DNA of 64,000 bases from Paludibacter sp. 47-17 (GCA_001898935.1 MKVT01000013.1:186001-250000); one strand, 5' to 3'. Counted from the first letter of the stretch, positions 29,353 through 38,576 are shown. Notes: generated from the sequence alone by a model not told the origin. A program made the numbers and translations.

Positions 29353-29385
29353 CATATAATCGCCGATAAAGAAAAATGAAAGAGG

Positions 29386-29417
29386 TTTGTTTAACCGTGA
29401 AAATTAACGTAAATTTG
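29386..29417 (+). promoter_or_regulatory. Full Bacteroidota promoter before thioredoxin-fold lipoprotein
   Basis: TTTG at 29386-29389 and TAAATTTG at 29410-29417 are spaced by 20 bases, matching both boxes of the primary-sigma consensus. It lies 32 bases before the ATG at 29450. Confidence 0.82.
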
Positions 29418-29449
29418 CAGCCACATCAACATTCAGAGTAGCATACTAT

Positions 29450-30586
29450 ATGAAGAAATTTTTGCCATTTTTGCTGGTTTTCCTGGTTGCAGCCTGTAGC
29501 AAGGAAACGAAATTTACGGTTGAAGGAATTATCGAAGGGGCCGAAGGAGAAGTTATATACCTGGAGCATAACGGATTGACAAAATCGACCCTGCTCGACT
29601 CAATGGTTGTTAAATCGGATGGCGGATTTCATTTCAGGTCACTACGTCCCGAATATCCCGATTTTTATAAATTAATTCTCAATGGCAAGCAACTCCATTT
29701 TGCTGTCGACTCCATCGAAACACTGGTAATAAACAGCAATATCGACCGGTTTTCGACCGATTACACGATAAGCGGGTCGGAAACAAATACCGATATTTTG
29801 CAACTGCGGCAATCGGTAGCAGCCATTCAGAAAAAAGCTAACCTGCTGGTTCAGGGCATCGAAGCTTCGGAGCGTGAAAAAATTGTCGGCGAGCTCACTG
29901 CCATGATCGAAACGCATAAATCGATGGCGCGCCCCTTAATTCTCAAGAATCCACGATCGGCTGCCGCTTATTTCGCCATCTTCCAGAAGGTGAACAATGT
30001 ATACATGTTCTCTCCTTATGTAAAAGAAGATCGTCCCTATTGTGCCGCCGTGGCAACCGCTTACCACACTTTTATGCCCGGATACGAACGTTCAAAAAAT
30101 CTGTATGCACTGGTGATGGACGCCATCAACACCGAACGGCTGCAACGCCGGGAGGAATCGCTCCAGGAAATGATCAACAATGCCACAGCCGGTTATATCG
30201 ATATCGAACTCCCCGATCGTACCCGAAAACTACGCAAACTGTCGGACCTGAAAGGGAAGGTCGTACTGTTGGATTTCTCGGCTTATGAAGCGCGTGAAAG
30301 TGTCCAGTATACGTTTGCCTTGCGCGATTTGTATGCTAAATATTCGGCAAAAGGTTTTGAAATTTATCAGGTATCGCTCGACCGGAACGAAACCTTGTGG
30401 AACGATGCAACCGCCCAGATCCCCTGGATTGCCGTGCGCGATCAGAATGGCCCGGCATCGGTAGTGGCCGGAACCTATAACGTTACGCAGCTTCCCACTT
30501 ATTTTCTCATCAGTAAAGAAGGCGATATTTTAGGCCGGAACATGAACATTCAGGAACTGGAGCGGGCGATTCAGCAACAGCTCTGA
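29450..30586 (+). CDS. Thioredoxin-fold lipoprotein lacking CxxC, with DUF4369-like N-terminal domain
   Basis: The 378-residue product has a lipoprotein signal (lipobox VAAC, Cys about residue 16), a DUF4369-type N-terminal beta domain (FTVEGIIEGAEGEVIYL) and a C-terminal thioredoxin/TlpA-like domain (about 240-378). Where redox-active members have WCxxC, this sequence has LLDFSAYEARES (about residue 275), with no cysteine. The cis-proline loop is kept in QLPTYFLI. So fold is kept but thiol-disulfide exchange is unlikely. Bacteroidota encode many such envelope lipoproteins of unknown function. It lies 14 bases before queG and may be co-transcribed from the strong promoter upstream. Confidence 0.85.
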   Translation: MKKFLPFLLVFLVAACSKETKFTVEGIIEGAEGEVIYLEHNGLTKSTLLDSMVVKSDGGFHFRSLRPEYPDFYKLILNGKQLHFAVDSIETLVINSNIDRFSTDYTISGSETNTDILQLRQSVAAIQKKANLLVQGIEASEREKIVGELTAMIETHKSMARPLILKNPRSAAAYFAIFQKVNNVYMFSPYVKEDRPYCAAVATAYHTFMPGYERSKNLYALVMDAINTERLQRREESLQEMINNATAGYIDIELPDRTRKLRKLSDLKGKVVLLDFSAYEARESVQYTFALRDLYAKYSAKGFEIYQVSLDRNETLWNDATAQIPWIAVRDQNGPASVVAGTYNVTQLPTYFLISKEGDILGRNMNIQELERAIQQQL

Positions 30587-30600
30587 ACAAATTCTTTTTT

Positions 30601-31506
30601 ATGAAAGAATTTATTCAAAAAGCTGCATTTTCGGTAGGTTTCGACGCTTGTGGATTTGCAAAAGCTGAAGAACTGACCGACGACGCAGCTTTTTTACGTT
30701 CATGGCTCGATGCCGGGATGAATGGCGATATGCAGTACCTCGAGCGTAATTTTGAAAAACGAACCGATCCCCGCCGGATGGTTCCCGGATGTAAAACTGT
30801 AATCGTTTTGCTCCTGAATTTTTTTCCCGAACAGGTACAGAACCTGCACTCGCACAAAATTGCTAAATATGCCTATCCGGAAACCGACTACCATTATGTA
30901 ATTCGGGAAAAACTTCAAAAGCTGGAACAGAAAATTGCAGATGAATTTGGGAACGATTGCTTTGCTTCCGAATTCCAGCACAGTTTTATCGACTCGGCAC
31001 CGGTACTCGAAAGGCGCTGGGCACAAAAGGCAGGCTTAGGATGGATCGGCAAACATACTCAATTAATAGCGCCGGGTTTTGGCTCCTACGTGTTTATAGC
31101 TACACTAATGCTCAACAGGGAACTGAATGCTTACGACGAACCAATTCGCGACCGATGCGGTACCTGCACCAAATGTATTGCCGCCTGCCCTACCCAAGCC
31201 CTTCAACCGGGAATACTCGACGCCCGGAAATGTATTTCGTACCTGACCATTGAAACAAAAAGCGAAGTACCTGAGGAATTAAAGGAGAAATTATCGGGCT
31301 ATATGGTCGGCTGTGATATTTGTGCCGATGTGTGTCCGTGGAACAAGAAATGGTCGGTGAGTCACCTGCACGACGAATTAAAACCATCCGAAGCAATATT
31401 GACGTGGAACGACGACGACTGGGAACGTGCCGACGGTGAACAGCTACGCCGTACCTTTCGGAAATCGGCAATTATGCGGGCCCTCAAAAATCAGAGAAAA
31501 GTATAA
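30601..31506 (+). CDS. queG: Epoxyqueuosine reductase
   Basis: QueG reduces epoxyqueuosine to queuosine in the tRNA wobble position, using cobalamin and two [4Fe-4S] clusters. The 301-residue product has the N-terminal reductase domain (LGWIGKHTQLIAPGFGSYVF near residue 150) and a ferredoxin-like C-terminal region with CGTCTKCIAACP (about 183) and CDICADVCPWN (about 238), two full CxxCxxCxxxCP-like sets. It lacks the C-terminal HEAT-repeat region of longer enzymes such as E. coli QueG, a short form common in Bacteroidota. It ends in a strong bidirectional terminator whose arm includes its stop codon. Confidence 0.94.
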   Translation: MKEFIQKAAFSVGFDACGFAKAEELTDDAAFLRSWLDAGMNGDMQYLERNFEKRTDPRRMVPGCKTVIVLLLNFFPEQVQNLHSHKIAKYAYPETDYHYVIREKLQKLEQKIADEFGNDCFASEFQHSFIDSAPVLERRWAQKAGLGWIGKHTQLIAPGFGSYVFIATLMLNRELNAYDEPIRDRCGTCTKCIAACPTQALQPGILDARKCISYLTIETKSEVPEELKEKLSGYMVGCDICADVCPWNKKWSVSHLHDELKPSEAILTWNDDDWERADGEQLRRTFRKSAIMRALKNQRKV

Positions 31507-31546
31507 AAAAAGCCGGTTGAAACACATTCAACCGGCTTTTTTTATA
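31502..31546. terminator. Bidirectional terminator between queG and T9SS cargo gene
   Basis: Perfect 20-bp stem (arms 31502-31521 and 31527-31546, 5-base loop) with flanking A7/T7 runs. It ends queG on the plus strand and the T9SS cargo gene on the minus strand. Confidence 0.93.
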
Positions 31547-31558
31547 CGCATGTCCCGA

Positions 31559-33982
31559 TTACATAATAACTTTTCCTACCGCACCATCAATTTTAATAAT
31601 GGCAACGCCGGAATTGTTAACACGGATCGAATTCTGACCCACCGAAAGACGTCCGCTATAGAGCAACTGCCCGACAGCATTGAATACTTCTACTGATGCA
31701 ACATTAGCCGCATCAATCGAGATCAGTCCGTGACGAGCCGAAATACGGTACTGGTCGGCATTTACAGGCGACAATCCGCTCAGGATATTGAATTCACTTA
31801 CCCCCCGAACGCCCGGAGTGTTGAAGTAAGCTTCCAGTGTGCCGTACACTCTCACTAATTTACCCATATTACCCGGGTTATCGAGCAAGTTGAGAGCCGC
31901 ACGAATATCGCCGACCGGAAGTTGAACCGGTATCATGGCAGCCAGGCTCGTTTCTCCTGCTGCATCGGCAATGGCCAACGAAGTATTGGAGAATGGCGCC
32001 GTAGTTGCTACTGCTGTCAACACTCCGGCATTTCCGGAAGTAGCTGTACCCACAATATAACCCTTTACCCAGTATTTTTGCGTATTACCCAGCGAGTTGT
32101 TCATCGCAATGACGTCACCAACGGTAAACGGACGATCGGGCGACCCGTCGCCATTCATCGAAAATGCCTTACCGGTAAGTGTTTTCACTACATCGGCCGC
32201 ACCGGCGCTGGCAAAAGTGAGCGTAGCCACATGATCGCCGGCTGTAGCCGGATTGTAGGTAATAATAACCTGTGCATTGGTTAACGTACCGTCGGTCGGA
32301 GTCAACGAAGCCGGACTCACGCTGAAAGCGGACGCACCTTCACCTGAAACGCTAACGGTCACATTTTCGGTCAGGTTAAAGGCATCTACATACACCGTAT
32401 CGGCGATCGACTGTCCCAGATTCACCCCAAACAAAGGCATGACTTCTGTCACGATGAGAGTCGGCGAAGTAATAACAGTAGGGGTAAAATCGGCCAGGGT
32501 ACGGGGTACGAGCTGGGTAACATTATTAAAAATAAGCACCACACCGGTGATATCCTGCGGGCCTTGCGGAATACTGTTATCAATATAAGGAAGATCGTTG
32601 TAGGCCGTACGAAGTATCGTACTGCTGCTTCCGTTCAGCGTATAGTTTGTTTTCACCACAAACGGTCCCTCACCTCCGATGGTCACTCCCGATACTTTTA
32701 CCAGCTGCCCAGGGTTGTTCACCATCTCCTCAAGCGCTACGCTTTTAGGCGTAATGGCATTGGAAGTGGAAGTGGCTGCTCCGGGGTCGGCAACCGGCGT
32801 AAACTGGAGCATCCCCGCATACACTCCAAGAGTTCCGGTGATGCCTGTAATTCCATCTCCGAGATTATACGCGGTTTTTATGATTCCGCTGGCATCGTCG
32901 ATAAGTACGCCTCCGGTAGCATCCTGAACGTATTTGGCGTTTCGTTCGGTAGTTTTAAAGGTTAATACCGCTTCACCCGTCAGTTTGAACAAACCGGATG
33001 TATGGGCGCGCAGGTCGGCGATAGTGGCCACTTCGGTAGGGAACGAATAGGTAGCGGTAGCCACATTACTTGCATCCAGGCCCGTCTTGTAAGCAATAGC
33101 TTTAATGGTTGTAGTAGCAGCTACCTGAATAGGCGCTGTATACAGCGTTTTAGTATTGTCGGGCTCCGAGCCGTCGAGCGTATAATAAATACTTGCACCT
33201 TCGGTAGCCGAACTAATCGAAACTTGTAGCGGAGCTGTAAAACTACCACCGCCCGGATTCAGGTTGGGAGTTGAAACTTTTGTCACTACCCCTGCAGGAG
33301 CCATGGCTTCGGCCCAGCTGGTACCCACCCGGATGCCGTCGACCAGGATACGTTGTGCGGCATTATACTGACGAAGCGCCACACTACCAATTTCGGTCTG
33401 GGTTTCGTCGATCTGAGCAGCAGCGGTTGAGGGTTCGGCAGAAGCGTACGAATTCAACACATATAAACTGGTTTTTTTGGCTGCAAAATCGTGTTTCAAA
33501 ACGATCATGAAAGGAACACCGGGTGTGATCGAGGTATAACTGGCGGGGGCTGTACTTCCACTGGTAAGACCTACCCCATTACCATCAGCGTTCACCCATA
33601 CTCTGGAAGTAAATGCAGTTCCGATAGTAGCTTTGCCCAAATGGAAAAAATACCCTCCGTTACCGCCAGCATCTATCTTGACAATGGCAGCAACATATAC
33701 CGTACCGGAGGTTTGTGCTGTAAATACTTTATTTACATCCTCTCCATTATTATCGAGGTTTGCCGCACCTCCTACGTCCGAACCTTTGTAGCCGGCAAAA
33801 CTCAGTCCGGTAGTTACATCAACCGCCTGAGTACCCGCACCCGAATGTGCCGTCCAGCCATTGGCGGTGAGTAAACTCCCGGCCGCATATTCAAAATCTT
33901 CGACCAGCAGTTGTGCGTTCACATGCTGAACAAAGAACATCAGAAGTAATCCCGTGAGGATTGAAATCAACTTTTTTGTCAT
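31559..33982 (-). CDS. Large secreted multidomain protein with chitobiase-like domain and T9SS tail
   Basis: The 807-residue protein has a signal peptide (MTKKLISILTGLLLMFFVQHVNAQ), a beta-rich N-terminal domain (about 25-225), a chitobiase C-terminal-like domain (about 245-310, with EGASIYYTLDGSEPDNTKTL), an OB-fold-like region resembling DUF5689 (about 312-480), an Ig-like region, a second OB-like region similar to DUF6359 (about 605-735, GDGSPDRPFTVGDVIAMNNS) and a C-terminal T9SS type A sorting domain (from about 740, VFNAVGQLLYSGRLSVG ending AVGKVIM). The first chitobiase/OB module is shared with the next gene. No enzyme residues are recognised. It could be an extracellular adhesin or a carbohydrate-binding protein. 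Confidence 0.8.
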   Translation of the reverse strand: MTKKLISILTGLLLMFFVQHVNAQLLVEDFEYAAGSLLTANGWTAHSGAGTQAVDVTTGLSFAGYKGSDVGGAANLDNNGEDVNKVFTAQTSGTVYVAAIVKIDAGGNGGYFFHLGKATIGTAFTSRVWVNADGNGVGLTSGSTAPASYTSITPGVPFMIVLKHDFAAKKTSLYVLNSYASAEPSTAAAQIDETQTEIGSVALRQYNAAQRILVDGIRVGTSWAEAMAPAGVVTKVSTPNLNPGGGSFTAPLQVSISSATEGASIYYTLDGSEPDNTKTLYTAPIQVAATTTIKAIAYKTGLDASNVATATYSFPTEVATIADLRAHTSGLFKLTGEAVLTFKTTERNAKYVQDATGGVLIDDASGIIKTAYNLGDGITGITGTLGVYAGMLQFTPVADPGAATSTSNAITPKSVALEEMVNNPGQLVKVSGVTIGGEGPFVVKTNYTLNGSSSTILRTAYNDLPYIDNSIPQGPQDITGVVLIFNNVTQLVPRTLADFTPTVITSPTLIVTEVMPLFGVNLGQSIADTVYVDAFNLTENVTVSVSGEGASAFSVSPASLTPTDGTLTNAQVIITYNPATAGDHVATLTFASAGAADVVKTLTGKAFSMNGDGSPDRPFTVGDVIAMNNSLGNTQKYWVKGYIVGTATSGNAGVLTAVATTAPFSNTSLAIADAAGETSLAAMIPVQLPVGDIRAALNLLDNPGNMGKLVRVYGTLEAYFNTPGVRGVSEFNILSGLSPVNADQYRISARHGLISIDAANVASVEVFNAVGQLLYSGRLSVGQNSIRVNNSGVAIIKIDGAVGKVIM

Positions 33983-34020
33983 AAAATCTTGTCTTTATGT
34001 TACGATTATATAAAAGGGGA

Positions 34021-34052
34021 AAAAAGACTACCGGATATCCGGTAGTCTTTTT
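34021..34052 (-). terminator. Terminator after T9SS cargo gene at 34073-35635
   Basis: Perfect 32-base palindrome, arms 34021-34036 and 34037-34052, with A5 and T5 ends. It lies 21 bases after the stop of the gene at 34073-35635, so the two cargo genes are not simply one transcript. Confidence 0.88.
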
Positions 34053-34072
34053 GGGAATTATTGAATTGGCAA

Positions 34073-35635
34073 TTAGAGCATTACTTTAGCAACGCGATCG
34101 GCCACTTTTACAATTAAAACACCTTTCGACGAAGAGTGAACGGTATTCAATCCGTCGGCGGCAGTCACACTGGTCAGTTTCTGACCGGTAACCGTGAACA
34201 CTTCAATCACCTCTCCGGCAGTAGCATCAACAAAGATCTGATCGCCCGCCGCAAAGATACGCTGGTCACTCACCTTGTCCAAACCGGTACCTACCGAAGG
34301 TTTAATATCGGCCAGACTTCTTGGCACTAACTGAACAGTAGAATTAAACATCAAAACAACACCGACGATATCCTGTGCTGTAGCAGGAAGTTCGGCACCG
34401 ATATAATCGAGAGCATATTGAGTACGCAGTACCGGATTATTTGCACCGTTGAGATCATACGATTTTGCTAAAATAAATGTTCCATTTCCTCCGGAAGCCA
34501 GGTCGCTGATGGTTACTCCATTTACTTTTACCAGTTTGGCCTGATAATCAGCGAGGTTTTCGAGAGTAACTTCAACAGGCTGAATTACATTACCCGTCGA
34601 GCTGGCAGCAGCCGGATTTACGGCAGGGATAAACTGAAGAGTACCGTTATATACCGAAGTAGTACCGATCAGACCGGTAATGCCGTCGCCCAGATTATAG
34701 GTGGTAGTGATTACCCCACTGGCATCGTCGATAACTACCGCACCGGTTGCATCCTGAATATATTTAACATTGCGTGTGGTCGACTGCAATGTCAATACCA
34801 CCTCTCCCGTCAGCTTATAAATGCCGGGGCCTCCGGCTCTCAACGCAGCCAGATTGGCCACTTCGGTGGGGAAAGTATAAGTCGCACTCGATACGGCACT
34901 GGCATCCATTCCTGTTTTATAAGCAATGGCTTTAACAGTTGTGGTAGCCGATACACTAAAAGGAGCAGTGTACAAGGTTTTGGTATTATCTGGTGTCGAT
35001 CCGTCCACGGTGTAATAAATACTGGCGCCGGCAGTTGCAGAAGTCAATGTAACCTCCTGCGCTTCGAGATAATTACCTGTACCCGGTGCAAACAACGGAC
35101 TGGCCACTACCGGAGTTCCCGATGCTTCGGTATAAACAATTTTCCACGACAAGGTTCTCGACTGAGCAGCCAATGTGAACTTAACATACTCACAACCAAC
35201 AACTCCGGTTAAATCGAAAGTTACCGTAGAGCCATCGACGGTGGCAATATTACTAACCGGGGCAGTATTCGACGAAGATACCCCTGCAAGTATGGTTGCA
35301 TTACCCATAGCCGTAGCATACGCCGCACTTCCGGCAGTTACAACTACACTGGTAATGGTCTTTCCGGGTATGGTCGGAAAAACTTCCATGGAGTGACTCG
35401 CATAAACCCGAAGTTCGGCATAAGTTGTAGCCACGTTTGACGATGAATTGTTTTTTTTATGCAAAAAAGTGAAATTTGTTGACTGGTACTGACGCTCGAT
35501 ATCATTAGTAACCCATGTCCCGTCGCCTGTTGTATACGTATACGTTTCTTCAGCAGCTTGCATCCCGGCTGTAAAAACAAACAACATCGCTGCTACCATC
35601 AAAGCAACTTTAGCAAAAATCTTTCGTGTATTCAT
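34073..35635 (-). CDS. Secreted protein with chitobiase-like and OB-fold-like domains and T9SS tail
   Basis: The 520-residue product carries a signal peptide (about 1-28), a beta-rich N-terminal domain that looks ligand-binding (about 30-170), a chitobiase-like domain (about 180-255, AGASIYYTVDGSTPDNTKT), an OB-fold-like DUF5689-type region (about 258-440) and a short C-terminal T9SS type A-like sorting domain (from about 450, VFTVTGQKLTSV, ending VAKVML). The chitobiase plus OB module aligns closely with the neighbouring 807-residue protein, so the two are partial paralogues. Function unknown. It has a well-formed promoter upstream and a strong terminator. Confidence 0.8.
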   Translation of the reverse strand: MNTRKIFAKVALMVAAMLFVFTAGMQAAEETYTYTTGDGTWVTNDIERQYQSTNFTFLHKKNNSSSNVATTYAELRVYASHSMEVFPTIPGKTITSVVVTAGSAAYATAMGNATILAGVSSSNTAPVSNIATVDGSTVTFDLTGVVGCEYVKFTLAAQSRTLSWKIVYTEASGTPVVASPLFAPGTGNYLEAQEVTLTSATAGASIYYTVDGSTPDNTKTLYTAPFSVSATTTVKAIAYKTGMDASAVSSATYTFPTEVANLAALRAGGPGIYKLTGEVVLTLQSTTRNVKYIQDATGAVVIDDASGVITTTYNLGDGITGLIGTTSVYNGTLQFIPAVNPAAASSTGNVIQPVEVTLENLADYQAKLVKVNGVTISDLASGGNGTFILAKSYDLNGANNPVLRTQYALDYIGAELPATAQDIVGVVLMFNSTVQLVPRSLADIKPSVGTGLDKVSDQRIFAAGDQIFVDATAGEVIEVFTVTGQKLTSVTAADGLNTVHSSSKGVLIVKVADRVAKVML

Positions 35636-35761
35636 ACTTCATAAAAATTAAAATTATTAATTGAGTGATTATTCTGTTTATCTCAAATCAAATTGCTCAA
35701 CTGCGAACATTCAGTTGTAACAATTATTTATCCGATACTGTTTAATAAACGAAAAAACACT

Positions 35762-35793
35762 CAAAGCTACAAAGAAATAACGTAACTCACAAA
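35762..35793 (-). promoter_or_regulatory. Full Bacteroidota promoter before T9SS cargo gene
   Basis: On the minus strand TTTG (plus strand 35790-35793), 20 bases, then TAGCTTTG (35762-35769): both consensus boxes at the right spacing. The 5' leader to the ATG at 35635 is about 120 bases. Confidence 0.82.
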
Positions 35794-35945
35794 ATATTAA
35801 TGATAATTATTGCATTAAAATACGGTTAAAAAAATTACAAGTACAAACACAAGGTTTTGGGGGAATCAGGCAGCGAATAAAAAACAATTTCACCAATATA
35901 TATAAAAAAATACTCCTGAACATAGGATTTTCTCCTACTTATCAC

Positions 35946-35953
35946 TACTTTTG
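35946..35953 (+). promoter_or_regulatory. Candidate -7 element before arginine decarboxylase
   Basis: TACTTTTG matches TAnnTTTG, about 90 bases before the ATG at 36045. No -33 TTTG at 19-21 bases. Confidence 0.45.
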
Positions 35954-36044
35954 CATCCAATTTGCCTCAAATATCAAATCCAAGTGAGTTAGATTTGCAG
36001 CAAAATACCAATCCGTATTAATTACATACCAAAGAAGTGATCAA

Positions 36045-37436
36045 ATGAAAAATAAGTACAGAGATCTTATAGAACAATCTTTCGAATTCCCTAACACCGA
36101 ATTCGACGTGATCGACAACAATCTCGAGTGGTTCGGAGTCCCACTCATGGACATTATTAAGCAATACGGCACACCTTTACGAATAGCGTACCTGCCGAAG
36201 ATCGGGGAGAATATTCAAAAAGCACGGCGTATGTTTAACGTGGCAATGGCAAAAGTCGATTACAATGCCGATTACCACTATTGTTACTGTACAAAGAGCT
36301 CCCATTTTTCATTTGTTCTCGAAGAAGTGCTGAAACATGGTGTGCACATCGAAACTTCTTCGGCCTTCGACATCAACCTGGTGGAGGCGTTGCACGAGCA
36401 GGGGCACCTCACAAAGGAAACTTTTATTGTATGCAACGGCTTTAAACGCCCTCAATACGTCGAAAACATTCAAAACCTGATGCGGGAAGGCTACAGCAAT
36501 GTAATCCCTATACTCGACAATAAATTTGAGCTCGATTTACTACTGAAGGATTTCAGTAACAAGTTTAATGTAGGCATACGGATTGCCGCCGAAGAAGAAC
36601 CTAAGTTCGACTTCTACACCTCCCGCCTGGGCATCCGCTACAACGACATCATACCCTATTACAACAATTACATCGCCAATAACGATCAGGTAGGGTTAAA
36701 AATGCTGCACTTCTTTATCAATACGGGCGTAAAGGACACAGCTTACTACTGGAACGAACTCAATAAGGCAGTGAACTTATATTGTGAACTAAAAAAGATT
36801 TCACCCGAGCTCGACAGTCTGAATATCGGTGGAGGTTTCCCGATTCAAACCCACCTCGACATGGCCTATGATTACGAATACATGGCCGAAGAGATTGTAG
36901 CACAGATCAAAAACATCTGCTCTCAACACAATGTACCCGAACCGAATATTTTTACCGAGTTCGGTTCGTATACTGTGGGCGAAAGTGGGGCGATGCTGTA
37001 TTCCATCGTTAACCAAAAGAAACAGAACGATCGCGAGCTCTGGAATATGATCGACTCTTCGTTCATGACTACCCTACCCGACACATGGGCTATCAATCAG
37101 CGTTTTGTATTTCTGGCCATCAACAATTGGGAATCGGAATACGAACGGGTGAATCTCGGCGGCCTGACCTGCGACAGTGAGGATTTCTACAATGCCGAAG
37201 TACATTCCAATGCCATCTTCCTTCCCAAAATGCAGCAGGACAGGGAACAATACATCGGATTTTTCCACACAGGGGCTTACCAGGAATCGCTGAGTGGTTT
37301 CGGCGGCATCCAGCACTGCCTCATCCCGGCACCCAAGCTGGTAATAATCGACCGCGACGAAGATGGTGAATATTACACCAAACTCTTCGCCAAGGAACAA
37401 AGTTATAAATCGATGATGAAAATCTTAGGCTACTGA
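36045..37436 (+). CDS. speA: Arginine decarboxylase, short Bacteroidota form
   Basis: The enzyme makes agmatine from arginine as the first step of polyamine synthesis. The 463-residue protein is a PLP fold-type III decarboxylase (alanine-racemase-like barrel plus C-terminal beta domain): PLP lysine in CYCTKSSHF near residue 81, glycine-rich phosphate loop LNIGGGFP near 264, and a C-terminal half with GGLTCDSEDFY near 368 where the catalytic cysteine of the family sits, and HTGAYQESLSGFGG near 408. It is shorter than the 650-residue SpeA of proteobacteria. Carboxynorspermidine or diaminopimelate decarboxylases share the fold; the sequence pattern favours the Bacteroidota arginine form. It overlaps the acyltransferase 3' end by 12 bases (convergent). 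Confidence 0.85.
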   Translation: MKNKYRDLIEQSFEFPNTEFDVIDNNLEWFGVPLMDIIKQYGTPLRIAYLPKIGENIQKARRMFNVAMAKVDYNADYHYCYCTKSSHFSFVLEEVLKHGVHIETSSAFDINLVEALHEQGHLTKETFIVCNGFKRPQYVENIQNLMREGYSNVIPILDNKFELDLLLKDFSNKFNVGIRIAAEEEPKFDFYTSRLGIRYNDIIPYYNNYIANNDQVGLKMLHFFINTGVKDTAYYWNELNKAVNLYCELKKISPELDSLNIGGGFPIQTHLDMAYDYEYMAEEIVAQIKNICSQHNVPEPNIFTEFGSYTVGESGAMLYSIVNQKKQNDRELWNMIDSSFMTTLPDTWAINQRFVFLAINNWESEYERVNLGGLTCDSEDFYNAEVHSNAIFLPKMQQDREQYIGFFHTGAYQESLSGFGGIQHCLIPAPKLVIIDRDEDGEYYTKLFAKEQSYKSMMKILGY

Positions 37437-38564
37437 TTCGGCATTCCGCAGCGGGTTTGCATACATTTCGAGAAGCTTGATCCTCAGGAAATCAACATCC
37501 TTATCCTGCAGATCGATCTTCTCGATTTGTTTTTCCAGGTATTTTTCGAAATCCAGCTTTTCCATCAGCGAATACCCGGCTGCGTATTTCTCCGATTGAA
37601 GCAGTAAATCGTATGCAATTTTATTGACCGTAAATATTTCGTAATTCCTGTAAATATGATTATCGATCAACCGGGCAGTAGCTGCGACAAGTTCGTTGCG
37701 ATTGGAAATCACCGACGCAAGCGATCGGATTTCGGCACTAATTTCTCCCGCAATCGAATATACGACTTTACCTTTATAGCCCATTACGCCGGTCTGCATA
37801 TTCAGCAAGTCGTCGTGCGCCGTCTTTTTATAGTCCGGGTTATCTCGTTTTTGCTGAAATTCTTTTGCTTTCAGGAAATCGCAAGGATCGTATTCATACG
37901 AAATACTTAACGGACAAATATGTAATGCGGAAAGATTTTCGGCATAACTTCCGTCGCCACATAAGTTGAACATCTTCAATAAACTTTCCTGCGTTTTATC
38001 GTTCGAATCTTTGGCCCTTCCTTCGCGCTGGGCTATCCAGCCCGACTGCCCCTTATCGTTCACAAGATAACGCATATAGGAGGCCAGCATCCGGGAGCTT
38101 TCCATCATTTGCTTGGCTCCCGGGCTCCGGCGTACGATAAAGCTTTTGTTGACGCGCACCAGATCCTCGATCCACGGAAATATTAATAAATTATCGCCTA
38201 TGGCAATTTCGACGGTGTCGCGGTTGTTTTCAATCAGTTTGGCGCATAACAAGGCCGAATCGAGAATAATATCGCGGTGATTCGACACATAAAGATACTG
38301 GCGGTCGGCTGCCAACCGTTCTAATCCACGTAATTCGATCCCCTTGGTCAGATTCGATTCCAGATACTGTAAAAAGGGATAAATCATCACCTTCTGAAAC
38401 TCCGTATTGGAAGTGAATGACTTCAACCGCTGACGTAACACATCTTTCGGTAATAAAGGATAGACCGTGGAAAGCACGTTCAGAAATTGTTTATTCTGAC
38501 TCAGCCGTTCCAGCGCCGCAGGCAGTTCGTTATTCGAATACGGACGTATAGCATCAAAATTCAT
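37425..38564 (-). CDS. 1-acyl-glycerol-phosphate acyltransferase family protein (PlsC domain)
   Basis: The family transfers acyl chains onto glycerol phosphates in phospholipid synthesis. The 379-residue protein holds an acyltransferase block 1 like motif SNHRDIILDS near residue 94 in which His and Asp are separated by five residues rather than the usual four (a HRD also occurs), GDNLLIFPWIEDLVRVNKSF, and FIVRRSPGAKQ near 142, a substrate-binding type block, then FPEGT-like region as WIAQREGRAKDS near 176. The C-terminal 130 residues are a family-specific extension. Its place directly below cdsA fits membrane lipid synthesis. Specificity (G3P or lyso-PA, or lipid A-like) is uncertain. Confidence 0.78.
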   Translation of the reverse strand: MNFDAIRPYSNNELPAALERLSQNKQFLNVLSTVYPLLPKDVLRQRLKSFTSNTEFQKVMIYPFLQYLESNLTKGIELRGLERLAADRQYLYVSNHRDIILDSALLCAKLIENNRDTVEIAIGDNLLIFPWIEDLVRVNKSFIVRRSPGAKQMMESSRMLASYMRYLVNDKGQSGWIAQREGRAKDSNDKTQESLLKMFNLCGDGSYAENLSALHICPLSISYEYDPCDFLKAKEFQQKRDNPDYKKTAHDDLLNMQTGVMGYKGKVVYSIAGEISAEIRSLASVISNRNELVAATARLIDNHIYRNYEIFTVNKIAYDLLLQSEKYAAGYSLMEKLDFEKYLEKQIEKIDLQDKDVDFLRIKLLEMYANPLRNAESVA

Positions 38565-38576
38565 AATCGCATCGTA

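Larger units (their letters stand above)
35636..36044. other. 409-base intergenic region with divergent promoters
   Basis: This AT-rich region has no gene. It holds the minus-strand promoter of the T9SS cargo gene (35762-35793) and a plus-strand -7 element (35946-35953) for the arginine decarboxylase, plus a GA-rich stretch just before the ATG at 36045. No conserved RNA structure was recognised by eye. Confidence 0.7.
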
